Of a stretch of 64,000 bases of DNA, positions 1-8,925 are shown piece by piece. The position numbers and the translations under genes were made by a program. Below the pieces are notes generated by a model. That model saw nothing but the letters and a program-made list of their open reading frames with translations. It was not told where the DNA came from and ran no database searches. The first letter of the stretch is position 1. Every line of letters begins with the position of its first letter. The stretch covers positions 62,001 through 126,000 of the forward strand of contig NZ_SLYW01000008.1 of NCBI RefSeq assembly GCF_004343585.1, given 5' to 3'. This stretch comes from Neorhizobium sp. JUb45. GTDB lineage: Bacteria; Pseudomonadota; Alphaproteobacteria; Rhizobiales; Rhizobiaceae.

Positions 1-1
1 G

Positions 2-1435
2 TCCGTTGTCCTAACGACTGGCACTTTTTTGCGCGGATTGATCCACATCGGTGCGGATAAAACGCCTGCCGGTCGCATGGGTGAAGCACCGTCCTTGGGA
101 CTGTCAGATACACTGAACAGGTTCGGACTTGCACTGGGGCGTCTCAAGACGGGCACGCCTGCGAGACTGGATGGAAGAACGATCGATTGGGAAAGCCTCG
201 ACAAGCAGGAGGCTGACGAAATCCCAAGTCCTTTCTCCTTCATGACGGATTCGATCAAAAACCCGCAAATAGCTTGTGGTGTCACTCGGACGACCGCAGC
301 AACCCATGCAATCATCGCCGAGAACATCGGCCTTTCAGCCATGTATTCGGGGGAAATTAAGGGTGTCGGCCCGCGTTATTGTCCATCGATCGAGGACAAG
401 ATAACCAGGTTTGGCGAGCGCGACGGCCATCAGATTTTCCTGGAGCCAGAGGGTTTGGACGATCCCACCGTCTACCCGAACGGCATTTCCACGTCCCTGC
501 CTGCGTCAGTACAGGACGCCTTTATCCGCACGATACCGGGCTTGGAAAAGGTCGCTATCTTGCAGCCGGGATATGCGATCGAATACGACCACGTAGATCC
601 GCGCGAATTGACACAAAGCCTTGAAGTTAAAAAGCTTCCTGGGTTGTTTCTGGCCGGCCAGATCAACGGAACAACAGGTTATGAAGAGGCCGCCGCACAG
701 GGATTGGTAGCAGGCCTCAATGCAGCTTTGCTGGCAGGTGGCCGCTCATCTGCAGTTTTCAGCAGAACTGAAGCGTATATCGGCGTGATGATTGATGACC
801 TGACATCGCGGGGTATTTCCGAGCCCTATCGAATGTTCACGTCACGGGCTGAATATAGACTATCGCTGCGTGCCGATAACGCCGATCTGCGCCTGACGCC
901 GTTGGCAAACAGCCTGGGCATTACATCAATCCAACGTCGAGATCGTTTTGACAAATTCAAAAGCGAACTGGATGAGGCTCGGACCGGACTGAAGGCCATG
1001 AGCCTGACGCCGCAGGAAGCTGCTCGTCACAATATCAAGCTCAATCAGGACGGCCAACGCCGCACTGCTTATGAACTTCTAGCCTATCCTGATATTGATA
1101 TTGCGGATTTGCGAAGAGTTTGGCCGGATCTGGAAAAGATAGCAGCTCCGGTTTGTGACGCGCTCGAGATCGAGGCGGGATATTCAGTGTATATGGATCG
1201 GCAAGAATCCGGTATCACTGCAACGCGCCGAGAAGAACAACGGGTCATTCCCGAAAGTTTCGACTTCAATGCACTCAGCGGATTATCCAACGAGCTCAAG
1301 CTGAAGCTATCCGGAAAACGACCCCAGAATATGGCGCAGGCAGCTGCTGTGGATGGCATGACCCCTGCAGCTTTGGCATTGCTTCTCGCAGTGCTACGTA
1401 AAACTGACACCCAACGCGTCCAGCGAGTCTCTTGA
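2..1435 (+). CDS. mnmG: tRNA uridine-5-carboxymethylaminomethyl modification enzyme MnmG (5'-truncated by window)
   Basis: FAD-dependent enzyme that, with MnmE, installs the (carboxymethyl)aminomethyl group on U34 of certain tRNAs. The reading frame is open from base 2, so the gene begins left of the window; about 477 residues remain of a family length near 620, and the N-terminal FAD-binding glycine motif is missing. Seen here: GTFLRGLIHIG, GRLKTGTPARLDG, GVGPRYCPSIEDKI with the conserved cysteine, YPNGISTSLP, the FAD-contacting block GTTGYEEAAAQGL, and TSRAEYRLSLRADN at the start of the C-terminal helical part. The first start-like codon (TTG at 29) is internal and should not be taken as the start. 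It is immediately followed by rsmG, the usual origin-proximal order. Confidence 0.97.
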   Translation, partial: SVVLTTGTFLRGLIHIGADKTPAGRMGEAPSLGLSDTLNRFGLALGRLKTGTPARLDGRTIDWESLDKQEADEIPSPFSFMTDSIKNPQIACGVTRTTAATHAIIAENIGLSAMYSGEIKGVGPRYCPSIEDKITRFGERDGHQIFLEPEGLDDPTVYPNGISTSLPASVQDAFIRTIPGLEKVAILQPGYAIEYDHVDPRELTQSLEVKKLPGLFLAGQINGTTGYEEAAAQGLVAGLNAALLAGGRSSAVFSRTEAYIGVMIDDLTSRGISEPYRMFTSRAEYRLSLRADNADLRLTPLANSLGITSIQRRDRFDKFKSELDEARTGLKAMSLTPQEAARHNIKLNQDGQRRTAYELLAYPDIDIADLRRVWPDLEKIAAPVCDALEIEAGYSVYMDRQESGITATRREEQRVIPESFDFNALSGLSNELKLKLSGKRPQNMAQAAAVDGMTPAALALLLAVLRKTDTQRVQRVS

Positions 1436-2055
1436 TGCAGATTAACGGCAAAGATGTTTCACGTGAAACATGGCAAAGGCTCGAGCATTTTTGGGAGCTT
1501 TTCCGAAAGTGGGCGAAATCAATAAATCTCGTCGCCCCCTCTACTCTACCGGATCTCTGGAGCCGTCATGTTGCGGACAGTGCGCAGATTTTCCAGCTAT
1601 CGCCAAAGCCACAAGTATGGGCCGATCTCGGCTCCGGTGGCGGCTTCCCCGGTATCATCACCGCGATTTTTCTAAAGGAATTGGGCGGCGGCTGGGTACA
1701 TCTCGTCGAAAGCAATCAAAAGAAGGCAGCTTTTTTGCGTCAAGCCCTTCTTGAGACGGGCGGATCGGGAAGTGTCCATGTCCTGCGTATCGAAGATGCG
1801 CCGCAAATCTTGGACGAAGTCGATGTGATCTCGGCGAGAGCCTTGGCGGACCTGGATCTTCTGCTGACTTTTTCTGAGGCCTGGATGACTAGAAATCCCG
1901 AATGTCGCGCTTTTTTCCATAAAGGCCGGGATTACCGTCAGGAAACGGTGAAAGCGAATGGTCGCTGGAACTTTGATCTGATAGAACATCCCAGTGCCGT
2001 TGAAAAAGATTCCATCATTCTAGAAATCGCAGGCCTCCGGCGCAAGGTCGACTGA
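1435..2055 (+). CDS. rsmG: 16S rRNA (guanine-N7)-methyltransferase RsmG (GidB)
   Basis: SAM-dependent methyltransferase for the N7 of G527 (E. coli numbering) in 16S rRNA; loss in other bacteria gives low-level streptomycin resistance. About 206 residues, normal for the family. The SAM-binding loop ADLGSGGGFPG lies near residue 65. The ATG at 1435 overlaps the mnmG stop by one base (TGATG); a TTG three bases earlier is an alternative start. Codons 7-12 (DVSRET) contain a perfect parS palindrome, so this stretch is under double constraint. It is translationally coupled to mnmG and lies just upstream of parA. Confidence 0.96.
   Translation: MQINGKDVSRETWQRLEHFWELFRKWAKSINLVAPSTLPDLWSRHVADSAQIFQLSPKPQVWADLGSGGGFPGIITAIFLKELGGGWVHLVESNQKKAAFLRQALLETGGSGSVHVLRIEDAPQILDEVDVISARALADLDLLLTFSEAWMTRNPECRAFFHKGRDYRQETVKANGRWNFDLIEHPSAVEKDSIILEIAGLRRKVD
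1455..1470. promoter_or_regulatory. parS: parS centromere site inside rsmG
   Basis: TGTTTCACGTGAAACA is a perfect 16-bp palindrome identical to the broadly conserved bacterial parS consensus bound by ParB. It lies in the rsmG coding sequence, about 600 bp before parA and 1.4 kb before parB. ParB loading and spreading from such sites drives origin segregation. The assignment rests on exact identity to the consensus and on its location. Confidence 0.93.
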
Positions 2056-2071
2056 TCATCCGGATAGCAGA

Positions 2072-2863
2072 ATGAGCGAGCTCAATCGAATTATCACGAT
2101 CGCTAACCAAAAAGGTGGCGTCGGCAAAACAACGACAGCAATCAATCTGGCGACAGCCCTAGCGGCCATCGGTGAACGGGTTCTGATTGTTGATCTTGAT
2201 CCGCAAGGCAATGCCAGTACGGGTTTGGGCATAGATCGCCGTGATCGAAAGCTTTCTTCTTTCGATCTGATGATGGGCAGTCATACAGTAAACGAAACCG
2301 TCGTGGCGACGGCCGTTCCCAACCTCTTTATTGTTCCATCGACGATGGATCTTCTGGGGTTGGAAATGGAGATAGGTCAAGCCTCCGATCGCGCCTTTCG
2401 CTTGAAAAGAGCGCTGCAGACGGATGGAGCCCAATCCTTCTCCTATATCCTGCTGGATTGCCCGCCTTCGTTCAATCTCCTGACCATCAATGCCATGGCA
2501 GCTGCGCATTCGGTGCTTGTTCCGCTGCAATGCGAGTTTTTCGCGCTTGAAGGCCTTAGTCAGTTGCTTGAGACCGTTAATCAGGTCAAGCAGACGGTCA
2601 ATCCGGCACTTGATATCCAGGGTATCGTGCTTACAATGTTTGATATCCGCAACAACTTGGCACAGCAGGTTGTCAATGATGTGCGAACATATCTTGGTGA
2701 CAAGGTTTATCACACTCTGATTCCGCGAAATGTCAGGGTTTCAGAGGCGCCTTCTTATGGTAAGCCGGCCATTCTTTACGACTTGAAGTGCGCAGGTAGT
2801 CAGGCTTATTTGCAGTTGGCTTCCGAGGTAATTCAGCGTGAACGCCGCCGCAAAGCGGCCTGA
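2072..2863 (+). CDS. parA: Chromosome partitioning ATPase ParA (Soj)
   Basis: Walker-type ATPase that binds DNA non-specifically and moves the ParB-parS complex during origin segregation. 263 residues. The deviant Walker A box KGGVGKTT is at about residues 14-21, Walker A' VDLDPQGNAS near 42, and Walker B ILLDCPPS near 127. It starts 16 bp after rsmG and is followed 23 bp later by parB, so the two are probably co-transcribed. The perfect parS site in rsmG and the mnmG-rsmG context identify it as the chromosomal ParA rather than a plasmid or MinD-type paralogue. Confidence 0.97.
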   Translation: MSELNRIITIANQKGGVGKTTTAINLATALAAIGERVLIVDLDPQGNASTGLGIDRRDRKLSSFDLMMGSHTVNETVVATAVPNLFIVPSTMDLLGLEMEIGQASDRAFRLKRALQTDGAQSFSYILLDCPPSFNLLTINAMAAAHSVLVPLQCEFFALEGLSQLLETVNQVKQTVNPALDIQGIVLTMFDIRNNLAQQVVNDVRTYLGDKVYHTLIPRNVRVSEAPSYGKPAILYDLKCAGSQAYLQLASEVIQRERRRKAA

Positions 2864-2886
2864 TCTGCCGTAGTAGGGCATTTGAT

Positions 2887-3768
2887 ATGAGTGAAGATAT
2901 TTCGAAACGCCGCCTCGGACGCGGTTTGGCAGCTCTCATTGGGGAGATGGATCAGGCCACGCCGGTGGGCGAGGCTCCAAAAGCCGTGAGTGCTGACCGC
3001 CTGGTTCCCATTGAGCATATCAGCCGCAACCCGCGTAACCCTCGTCGCTATTTTGATGAGAGCGATCTTCAGGACCTCTCAAGCTCAATTCGTCAACACG
3101 GTATTGTTCAGCCGGTTGTTGTTCGGACCATTGGTGAAAATTACGAAATCATAGCCGGCGAAAGACGTTGGCGTGCGGCTCAATTGGCTGGCCTGGTCGA
3201 AATCCCGGTCATCGTCCGCGACGTGGATGATCGTACTGCGTTGGAGATCGCAATCGTCGAAAATGTGCAACGCGCAGATCTTAATCCGCTTGAAGAAGCA
3301 TTGGGTTATGAATTGCTGGTGGCTGAGCACGGCTATACGCAGAACGATCTGGGCGATATTATCGGTAAAAGCCGAAGCCATGTTGCTAACAGCTTGAGAT
3401 TGTTGAAACTTCCTAATCCAGTTCGTGAGATGCTTGCCGCAGGAGACCTCTCCGCCGGTCACGCGCGCGCTCTCGTGTCGACGTCGGATCCTGCAGGCCT
3501 GGCACGGACAATCGTGTCGAAGGGCATGTCTGTCCGTGATGCGGAACGTTTGGCGCAGAACGATATAAAGGCGCAGACACAGCCAGCTTCGATGCCGAAG
3601 ATGGATCAGAAAGATTCCGATACCTTGGCGCTGGAGAGAACATTGTCCGATGCCTTGGGGCTTGATGTGACCATCAACCATCGCGGCAGCGGCGGGCAAG
3701 TTCGGATTTCCTATAAAACCCTAGATCAACTCGAGGAAATCTGCCGGCTTTTGGAAAAGCGCCTGTAA
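2887..3768 (+). CDS. parB: Chromosome partitioning protein ParB (Spo0J)
   Basis: DNA-binding CTPase clamp that loads at parS and spreads to form the partition complex. 293 residues. The N-terminal segment KRRLGRGLAALIG is the usual ParA-stimulating region; the CTP-binding domain carries IIAGERRWRAAQ near residue 88 and ENVQRADLNPLEEA near 125; the helix-turn-helix follows (DIIGKSRSHVANSLRLLKLP, residues about 157-177); the C-terminal dimerisation domain ends the protein. It converges with holA, with 18 bp between the stops. Confidence 0.97.
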   Translation: MSEDISKRRLGRGLAALIGEMDQATPVGEAPKAVSADRLVPIEHISRNPRNPRRYFDESDLQDLSSSIRQHGIVQPVVVRTIGENYEIIAGERRWRAAQLAGLVEIPVIVRDVDDRTALEIAIVENVQRADLNPLEEALGYELLVAEHGYTQNDLGDIIGKSRSHVANSLRLLKLPNPVREMLAAGDLSAGHARALVSTSDPAGLARTIVSKGMSVRDAERLAQNDIKAQTQPASMPKMDQKDSDTLALERTLSDALGLDVTINHRGSGGQVRISYKTLDQLEEICRLLEKRL

Positions 3769-3786
3769 GGACTCTTGCCCGTACAG

Positions 3787-4842
3787 CTATCGACGCGCGG
3801 CTGCAGAAGCCTGCCGCGCGGATTGCAATGTAATCGACATCAAAAGATGAAATGCAATACTGTCCTCAAGACCCTGACGTTGGCGGGTCTGCAGGATAGT
3901 CGATTGGATACGGGCTGACTCACGCGCAATCGCTTGCGGTGCCCAGCGCCTCAGAGCACGCTCCACGATCGGTTTACGGCGAAAATGGATATGCCGACCC
4001 AGCGTCTGCATAACCTGCGCCGGCTCGGTGTTTTTTTCGTCCATTTCCGATCGCATTATATCCAGCATCTGGAACTGCCGCAGGCAGGATTGCAAAATCA
4101 GAAAGACCGGTGTCTTGGATGCCACGACTTTTGCGAAGGCAAGGTTGAGACGTTCCACGTCACCTTCCAGGACAGCATCGACCGCATCGTCAGTGGATAC
4201 GGCGCTGGCATCACCAATGATGTCGATGACATGTTGTTCCTCGATCGTCCCCTGCCCTTTTCTGTAGAGAGCAAGTTTTCGGATCTCTCCTCGTGAAGCA
4301 ATGCGGTCGCCACCCAGCGCTTCCAGCAATCTCTCGCGGGCATCGGGCGTGATACCAAGGCCTTCGGCCTTCAGTTCATCATCTATGAGGGCATTCATTG
4401 CGCGGGTGTCGTCGGCATAACACGGTATGGATGCTACGGTATTGGCGCTTTCGGCCACTTTCCGCACGCCGCTACCCTTTTTCACGTCGCCGGCTTCGAT
4501 CAGAAGAATGTTATCGGAGGGTGTTCCGCCTGCCAGGGCCTGCAACGCATCGACAAGAGGCTTTTCAGTTCCGCCAGCCCTGACCCAGATCAGCTTCTTG
4601 CCGCCAAACAGACCGAAGGCGTGGACTTCATCGGCAATACGGCCCGGATCGCCGCTTAGATCGCTCGAATCGAGCTTGACCATGGCAAAGGGATCGTCGG
4701 CCGCAACCCCACTCCTCGCGGCTATGATGGCTGCCCTTTCGGACACCAAGCCACGGTCCGGCCCATAAACCAGAAAAATCCTGTAGCTCTCGACGCTGGA
4801 TTTCGAAAAACGATCGAAGTCGTGAGATTTGATTTCGACCAT
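3787..4842 (-). CDS. holA: DNA polymerase III subunit delta
   Basis: Clamp-loader delta subunit, which opens the beta sliding clamp. 351 residues, close to the family length of about 340. Family features include the N-terminal segment FLVYGPDRGLVSERA, the clamp-opening region and the C-terminal helical collar domain. It is the third gene of a minus-strand operon leuS-lptE-holA: its start lies 12 bp after the lptE stop. The neighbourhood with lptE and parB is common in Rhizobiales and supports the call, since delta subunits are poorly conserved. Confidence 0.9.
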   Translation of the reverse strand: MVEIKSHDFDRFSKSSVESYRIFLVYGPDRGLVSERAAIIAARSGVAADDPFAMVKLDSSDLSGDPGRIADEVHAFGLFGGKKLIWVRAGGTEKPLVDALQALAGGTPSDNILLIEAGDVKKGSGVRKVAESANTVASIPCYADDTRAMNALIDDELKAEGLGITPDARERLLEALGGDRIASRGEIRKLALYRKGQGTIEEQHVIDIIGDASAVSTDDAVDAVLEGDVERLNLAFAKVVASKTPVFLILQSCLRQFQMLDIMRSEMDEKNTEPAQVMQTLGRHIHFRRKPIVERALRRWAPQAIARESARIQSTILQTRQRQGLEDSIAFHLLMSITLQSARQASAAARR

Positions 4843-4854
4843 AGCCGGCCGCCG

Positions 4855-5391
4855 TTACTGGCGGCCGAGAGTGGTCGCGATATCGCCCCGGATGAATTCT
4901 GCCAGCTGTTTCGCTGCGCGATCTTCCGCGTCGCGATAGGCACGCATTTCCGCAAACTCCTGGGCAGAGATATCGAGCAGTGAAGTCGACTTGCGTTGCG
5001 CTGTACGCAGAACCTTGCCATCACTGGCACGGGTCAATGTGTAATCCGCCGTCAAAGTCACGCGACCCGGAATGAGGTTATTGGTCACCTGTTCATCCAG
5101 AACATTCTGACGGAACGAGGTTACGTTCATGGTCAGATTGTACTCTGGCTGTCTGCTTTCCCCTGCACCGCCGGAGGTGAGGAAAATAAGTTCGTTGCGA
5201 ACAGTCTGCTCGATCCGGTCGTCGGCCTGCGAGAACCCGATCGAAGCGAGCTTCTGTCCCGCCGAAGCGCCGCCGGGAGAAGAGACGGCGTAAAGCGGCT
5301 TAACCTGGCAGCCGGCCAATGCCACCAGAACCGCAGCTATTGAGGCGACGCGGCCGATACGAAGCAAATCTTTGGTGACGTTAGACAACAA
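4855..5391 (-). CDS. lptE: LPS-assembly lipoprotein LptE
   Basis: Outer-membrane lipoprotein that plugs the LptD barrel and helps deliver LPS to the cell surface. 178 residues. An N-terminal hydrophobic segment (about residues 15-27) ends in the lipobox LAGC, making Cys28 the predicted lipidated residue. The rest has the QTVRNELIFL and VTLTADYTLTRASDGKVL type segments found in alphaproteobacterial LptE. Its first 11 bp overlap the 3' end of leuS, so translation is probably coupled. The family is divergent; the gene order leuS-lptE-holA is the strongest support. Confidence 0.85.
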   Translation of the reverse strand: MLSNVTKDLLRIGRVASIAAVLVALAGCQVKPLYAVSSPGGASAGQKLASIGFSQADDRIEQTVRNELIFLTSGGAGESRQPEYNLTMNVTSFRQNVLDEQVTNNLIPGRVTLTADYTLTRASDGKVLRTAQRKSTSLLDISAQEFAEMRAYRDAEDRAAKQLAEFIRGDIATTLGRQ

Positions 5392-8014
5392 TGTTCACGA
5401 TCCTCTGTGGGACAACGATGATCTTCTTCGGGGACCGCCCTTCGAGCGTGGCCTGAACGGCTTCCAGCTGAAGCACGGCCTGCTCCACGGCACTTTGATC
5501 CGCGTCGCGCGAGATTGTCAATTCCGCACGCTTCTTGCCATTGATTTGAACCGGCAGGAGAATCTCGTTATCTGCTACCAGGTCGGCATCAAACGAGGGC
5601 CATGCAGCCTCGGCGACCATATCTTTGCCACCCAGAACCTTCCAGCATTCTTCCGAAAGATGGGGTGTCATGGGGGCGACGATCTGCACAAGGATCTCGG
5701 TGGCGTTGCGGATGGCGGCGATATAGGCAGCATCCTTGCCGCCGGCGGCAACGGCAGTGAGTGGGCCTGCGAGTGTATTCACGAGCTCATAGATACGCGC
5801 GACGGCCTTGTTGAAGGCCAGCTTGTCGAAGTCTCCCTGCACAGCCTGTAAGGTCTTGTGGGCTGCCTGCGAAATCGCCAGCGCTTCACCATCCTTAGCC
5901 GGATTCGCCTCGACAGAGGTCAGCACCTCTGCTGCTTCCGACACCAGGCGCCAAACACGTTGCAAGAAACGATGAGCGCCTTCTACACCGGCTTCCGACC
6001 AGATGACGTCACGCTCGGGCGGGGAATCCGAAAGCACGAAAAAGCGTGCGGTATCTGCGCCATAGGAGGCGATGATGTCATCCGGGTCCACGACATTCTT
6101 CTTGGACTTGGACATCTTCTCGATCGAGCCGATCGCGATCTCTTCATTGCTGGAGAGGAGATAGGCGCGACGCGTGCCATCAACCTCCTCGATCCGAAGG
6201 TCAGCGGGAGCTACCCATTCGCCGTTAGGCCCCGAACCTTTGCGATAGGTTTCGTGAACCACCATGCCCTGCGTGAAAAGCCCCTTGAACGGTTCGCTGA
6301 CACCAACATGCCCTGTCTCCTGCATGGCGCGCGTGAAGAAGCGCGAATAGAGAAGATGCAGGATCGCATGTTCGATACCGCCGATATACTGATCAACCGG
6401 CAGCCAGTGATCGGCAATCTTCGGATCGGTTGGGTCGTTTTCCCAAGGCGCGGTAAAGCGCGTGTAATACCAGCTGGAATCGACGAATGTATCCATCGTA
6501 TCCGTTTCACGGCGCGCATCGTGTCCGCATTGCGGGCACGATACGTGACGCCATGTGGGGTGACGGTCGAGCGGGTTTCCTGGCAGGTCGAAGGTAACGT
6601 CGTCGGGCAGCTGTACCGGCAGGTTCTTCTTCGGTACCGGCACAACGCCGCAGACCTCGCAATGGATGACCGGAATCGGGCAGCCCCAGTAACGCTGGCG
6701 AGAAATACCCCAGTCGCGCAGACGGAAATTGACCTTGCGGCTTGCCTGCGCCGCACCGCCAAGGTGCTGCTCGGACAATTGTGTCGCCACCGCTTCGAAC
6801 GCAGCCTCGGTCGTCATGCCATCTAGGAAGCGTGAATTGATCATCACGCCATCGCCGTCATAGGCTTCGTTACCCACTGCGAAGGTTGCGGCGTCTCCGC
6901 CAGCCGGCATGACCACCGGAATGACCGGCAGGCCGTATTTGCGCGCGAAATCCAGGTCGCGCTGGTCGCCGGACGGGCAACCGAAAATGGCGCCTGTGCC
7001 GTAATCCATCAGCACGAAATTGGCGATATAGACCGGTACTTCCCAGTTCGGGTCGAGTGGATGCCTGACCTTGAGGCCGGTATCGAAGCCCTTCTTCTCG
7101 GCTGTTTCCAGTGCTGCCAGCGAAGTACCTGCCTGACGGCATTCTTCACAGAAGTGATGTGCGTCGGCATTCTTTTCGGCAATTGCGCGGGCGACCGGAT
7201 GATCGGCAGCAATCGCCAGGAAGGAAGCGCCGAACAAGGTGTCTGGGCGCGTAGTGTAAACTTCAATGTCGGCAGCGCCGCTTGCGTCCTTGCTGTCAGC
7301 CGTCAGCTCCCAGCGCAGAGCCAAACCCTCGGATCGGCCGATCCAGTTCTTCTGCATCAGCCGGACTTTTTCCGGCCACTGGTCCAGCGTATCGAGGGCG
7401 TCCAGCAGGTCCTGGCTGAATTCAGTGATCTTGAAGAACCACTGAACCAGATCACGCTGTTCGACCAGCGCGCCTGACCGCCAACCGCGACCGTCGATTA
7501 CCTGTTCGTTGGCAAGCACGGTGTTGTCGACCGGGTCCCAGTTGACCTTGGACTGCTTGCGGTAAACGAGGCCCTTTTCCATCATGTCGAGGAAAAGCAT
7601 CTGCTGGCGGTGATAATAATCGACATCGCAGGTTGCGAACTCGCGCGACCAGTCGAGCGAAAGGCCCATGGCCTTCAGCTGTTTTTTCATCGAGGCGATG
7701 TTCTGGTAGGTCCATTCCTTGGGATGAACCTTGTTGTCGCGGGCTGCATTTTCCGCCGGCATGCCGAATGCATCCCAACCCATCGGGTGCAGAACGTTAT
7801 AACCGCGCGCGCGCTTGTAGCGTGCTACCACGTCGCCCATGGCATAGTTGCGCACATGGCCCATGTGAATGCGTCCCGACGGATAGGGGAACATTTCTAG
7901 GACGTAATATTTCTCGCGCGGATCGCTATTGTCCGTCTGAAAGGTTTTGGCTTCATTCCACCGTGCCTGCCAGCGAGGCTCGGCGTCGCGCGGATTGTAA
8001 CGTTCGGTGGCCAT
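5381..8014 (-). CDS. leuS: Leucyl-tRNA synthetase
   Basis: Class I aminoacyl-tRNA synthetase charging tRNA-Leu. 877 residues, normal length. The HIGH-type motif HMGHVRNY is near residue 51 within FPYPSGRIHMGHVRNYAMGD; the editing (CP1) domain lies between about 225 and 420 (TTRPDTLFGASFLAIAADHP); the KMSKS motif is near residue 633; the anticodon-binding and C-terminal domains follow. It is the first gene of the leuS-lptE-holA operon, and its stop overlaps the lptE start by 11 bp. Confidence 0.98.
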   Translation of the reverse strand: MATERYNPRDAEPRWQARWNEAKTFQTDNSDPREKYYVLEMFPYPSGRIHMGHVRNYAMGDVVARYKRARGYNVLHPMGWDAFGMPAENAARDNKVHPKEWTYQNIASMKKQLKAMGLSLDWSREFATCDVDYYHRQQMLFLDMMEKGLVYRKQSKVNWDPVDNTVLANEQVIDGRGWRSGALVEQRDLVQWFFKITEFSQDLLDALDTLDQWPEKVRLMQKNWIGRSEGLALRWELTADSKDASGAADIEVYTTRPDTLFGASFLAIAADHPVARAIAEKNADAHHFCEECRQAGTSLAALETAEKKGFDTGLKVRHPLDPNWEVPVYIANFVLMDYGTGAIFGCPSGDQRDLDFARKYGLPVIPVVMPAGGDAATFAVGNEAYDGDGVMINSRFLDGMTTEAAFEAVATQLSEQHLGGAAQASRKVNFRLRDWGISRQRYWGCPIPVIHCEVCGVVPVPKKNLPVQLPDDVTFDLPGNPLDRHPTWRHVSCPQCGHDARRETDTMDTFVDSSWYYTRFTAPWENDPTDPKIADHWLPVDQYIGGIEHAILHLLYSRFFTRAMQETGHVGVSEPFKGLFTQGMVVHETYRKGSGPNGEWVAPADLRIEEVDGTRRAYLLSSNEEIAIGSIEKMSKSKKNVVDPDDIIASYGADTARFFVLSDSPPERDVIWSEAGVEGAHRFLQRVWRLVSEAAEVLTSVEANPAKDGEALAISQAAHKTLQAVQGDFDKLAFNKAVARIYELVNTLAGPLTAVAAGGKDAAYIAAIRNATEILVQIVAPMTPHLSEECWKVLGGKDMVAEAAWPSFDADLVADNEILLPVQINGKKRAELTISRDADQSAVEQAVLQLEAVQATLEGRSPKKIIVVPQRIVNIVV

Positions 8015-8177
8015 TTTATCGATTTCCGGAATATGATGCGTTTAGGCTGACCTTCACCACGAAACTACCCGAGCGTCAAGTTTTGCCGGGGCCTTGATCG
8101 AGCCGGAAGCCCGGTAAGGCTTGGCATCCTGTCCTCTGGCGTTTAATCGCTGATGGGCAAACATGCTGGAGATTCCT

Positions 8178-8837
8178 ATGACTGTTGAACAGAGACTTGC
8201 TGAGGTTCAAGGCCGTATCAAGACCGCGGAGAAGACCGCCGGCCGAACTGGGGGCACGGTTCAACTCGTGGCAGTCTCCAAAACATTCGAGATTGAGGAT
8301 ATCCGCCCGGTAATCGCCGTCGGGCAGAGGATATTCGGTGAAAACCGCGTTCAGGAAAGCCAGGCCAAGTGGCCTGTTCTCAAGCAGGAAACGCCGGATA
8401 TCGAATTGCATCTTATCGGCCCACTGCAGTCGAACAAGGCGGCTGAAGCGGTTGCGCTGTTCGACGTGATCGAAACAGTGGATCGGGAAAAGATTGCCGC
8501 AGCTCTTGCGCAAGAGATGAGCAGGCAGGGGCGCAAGCTACGCCTCTATGTTCAGGTCAATATTGGTGTGGAGCCACAAAAAGCAGGCATTGCGCCGAAG
8601 GATACAGAAGCTTTCCTGAAATATTGCCGCGAAGACCTGTCTCTGGAAATTGAAGGTTTGATGTGCATCCCACCGGCGGATGATCATCCCGGCCCATATT
8701 TCGCCCTGCTTCGGAAGCTTGCGGAAGAAAACGGTATCACAAAGCTGTCGATGGGCATGTCCGGTGATTTCGAAACCGCTATTCAGTTCGGCGCGACCAG
8801 TGTGCGTGTCGGTTCTGCGATCTTTGGTGCACGCTAA
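8178..8837 (+). CDS. YggS-family pyridoxal-phosphate homeostasis protein
   Basis: PLP-binding protein of the YggS/PROSC (PLPBP) family, with a single alanine-racemase-like barrel; it buffers free PLP and no enzymatic reaction is established. 219 residues from this start. The cofactor lysine is in VAVSKTFEIEDI near residue 34; GENRVQE, HLIGPLQSNK and LSMGMSGDFETAIQFGATSVRVGSAIFG are family signatures. I chose ATG 8178 over ATG 8163 because GGAG at 8168-8171 is well spaced for it. It is divergent from leuS and stands alone. Confidence 0.93.
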   Translation: MTVEQRLAEVQGRIKTAEKTAGRTGGTVQLVAVSKTFEIEDIRPVIAVGQRIFGENRVQESQAKWPVLKQETPDIELHLIGPLQSNKAAEAVALFDVIETVDREKIAAALAQEMSRQGRKLRLYVQVNIGVEPQKAGIAPKDTEAFLKYCREDLSLEIEGLMCIPPADDHPGPYFALLRKLAEENGITKLSMGMSGDFETAIQFGATSVRVGSAIFGAR

Positions 8838-8889
8838 GCGATCTTCGCCCTTCGTCGGATTTCCCCCTTGATGGCTTGCTTCTAAAATA

Positions 8890-8914
8890 CCTCTGCGAGC
8901 ATGGTTCGCAGGGG
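8890..8914 (+). promoter_or_regulatory. Stem-loop touching the ribosome-binding site of the acyl-CoA synthetase
   Basis: CCTCTGCGA at 8890-8898 pairs with TCGCAGGGG at 8906-8914 (nine pairs, one G-U, seven-base loop). The 3' arm runs into the GGAGG Shine-Dalgarno at 8913-8917 that serves the ATG at 8926. The pairing is seen directly; an effect on translation is inference. It could also act as a weak terminator for the upstream gene, but there is no T-run. Confidence 0.4.
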
Positions 8915-8925
8915 AGGAAAGTTGC

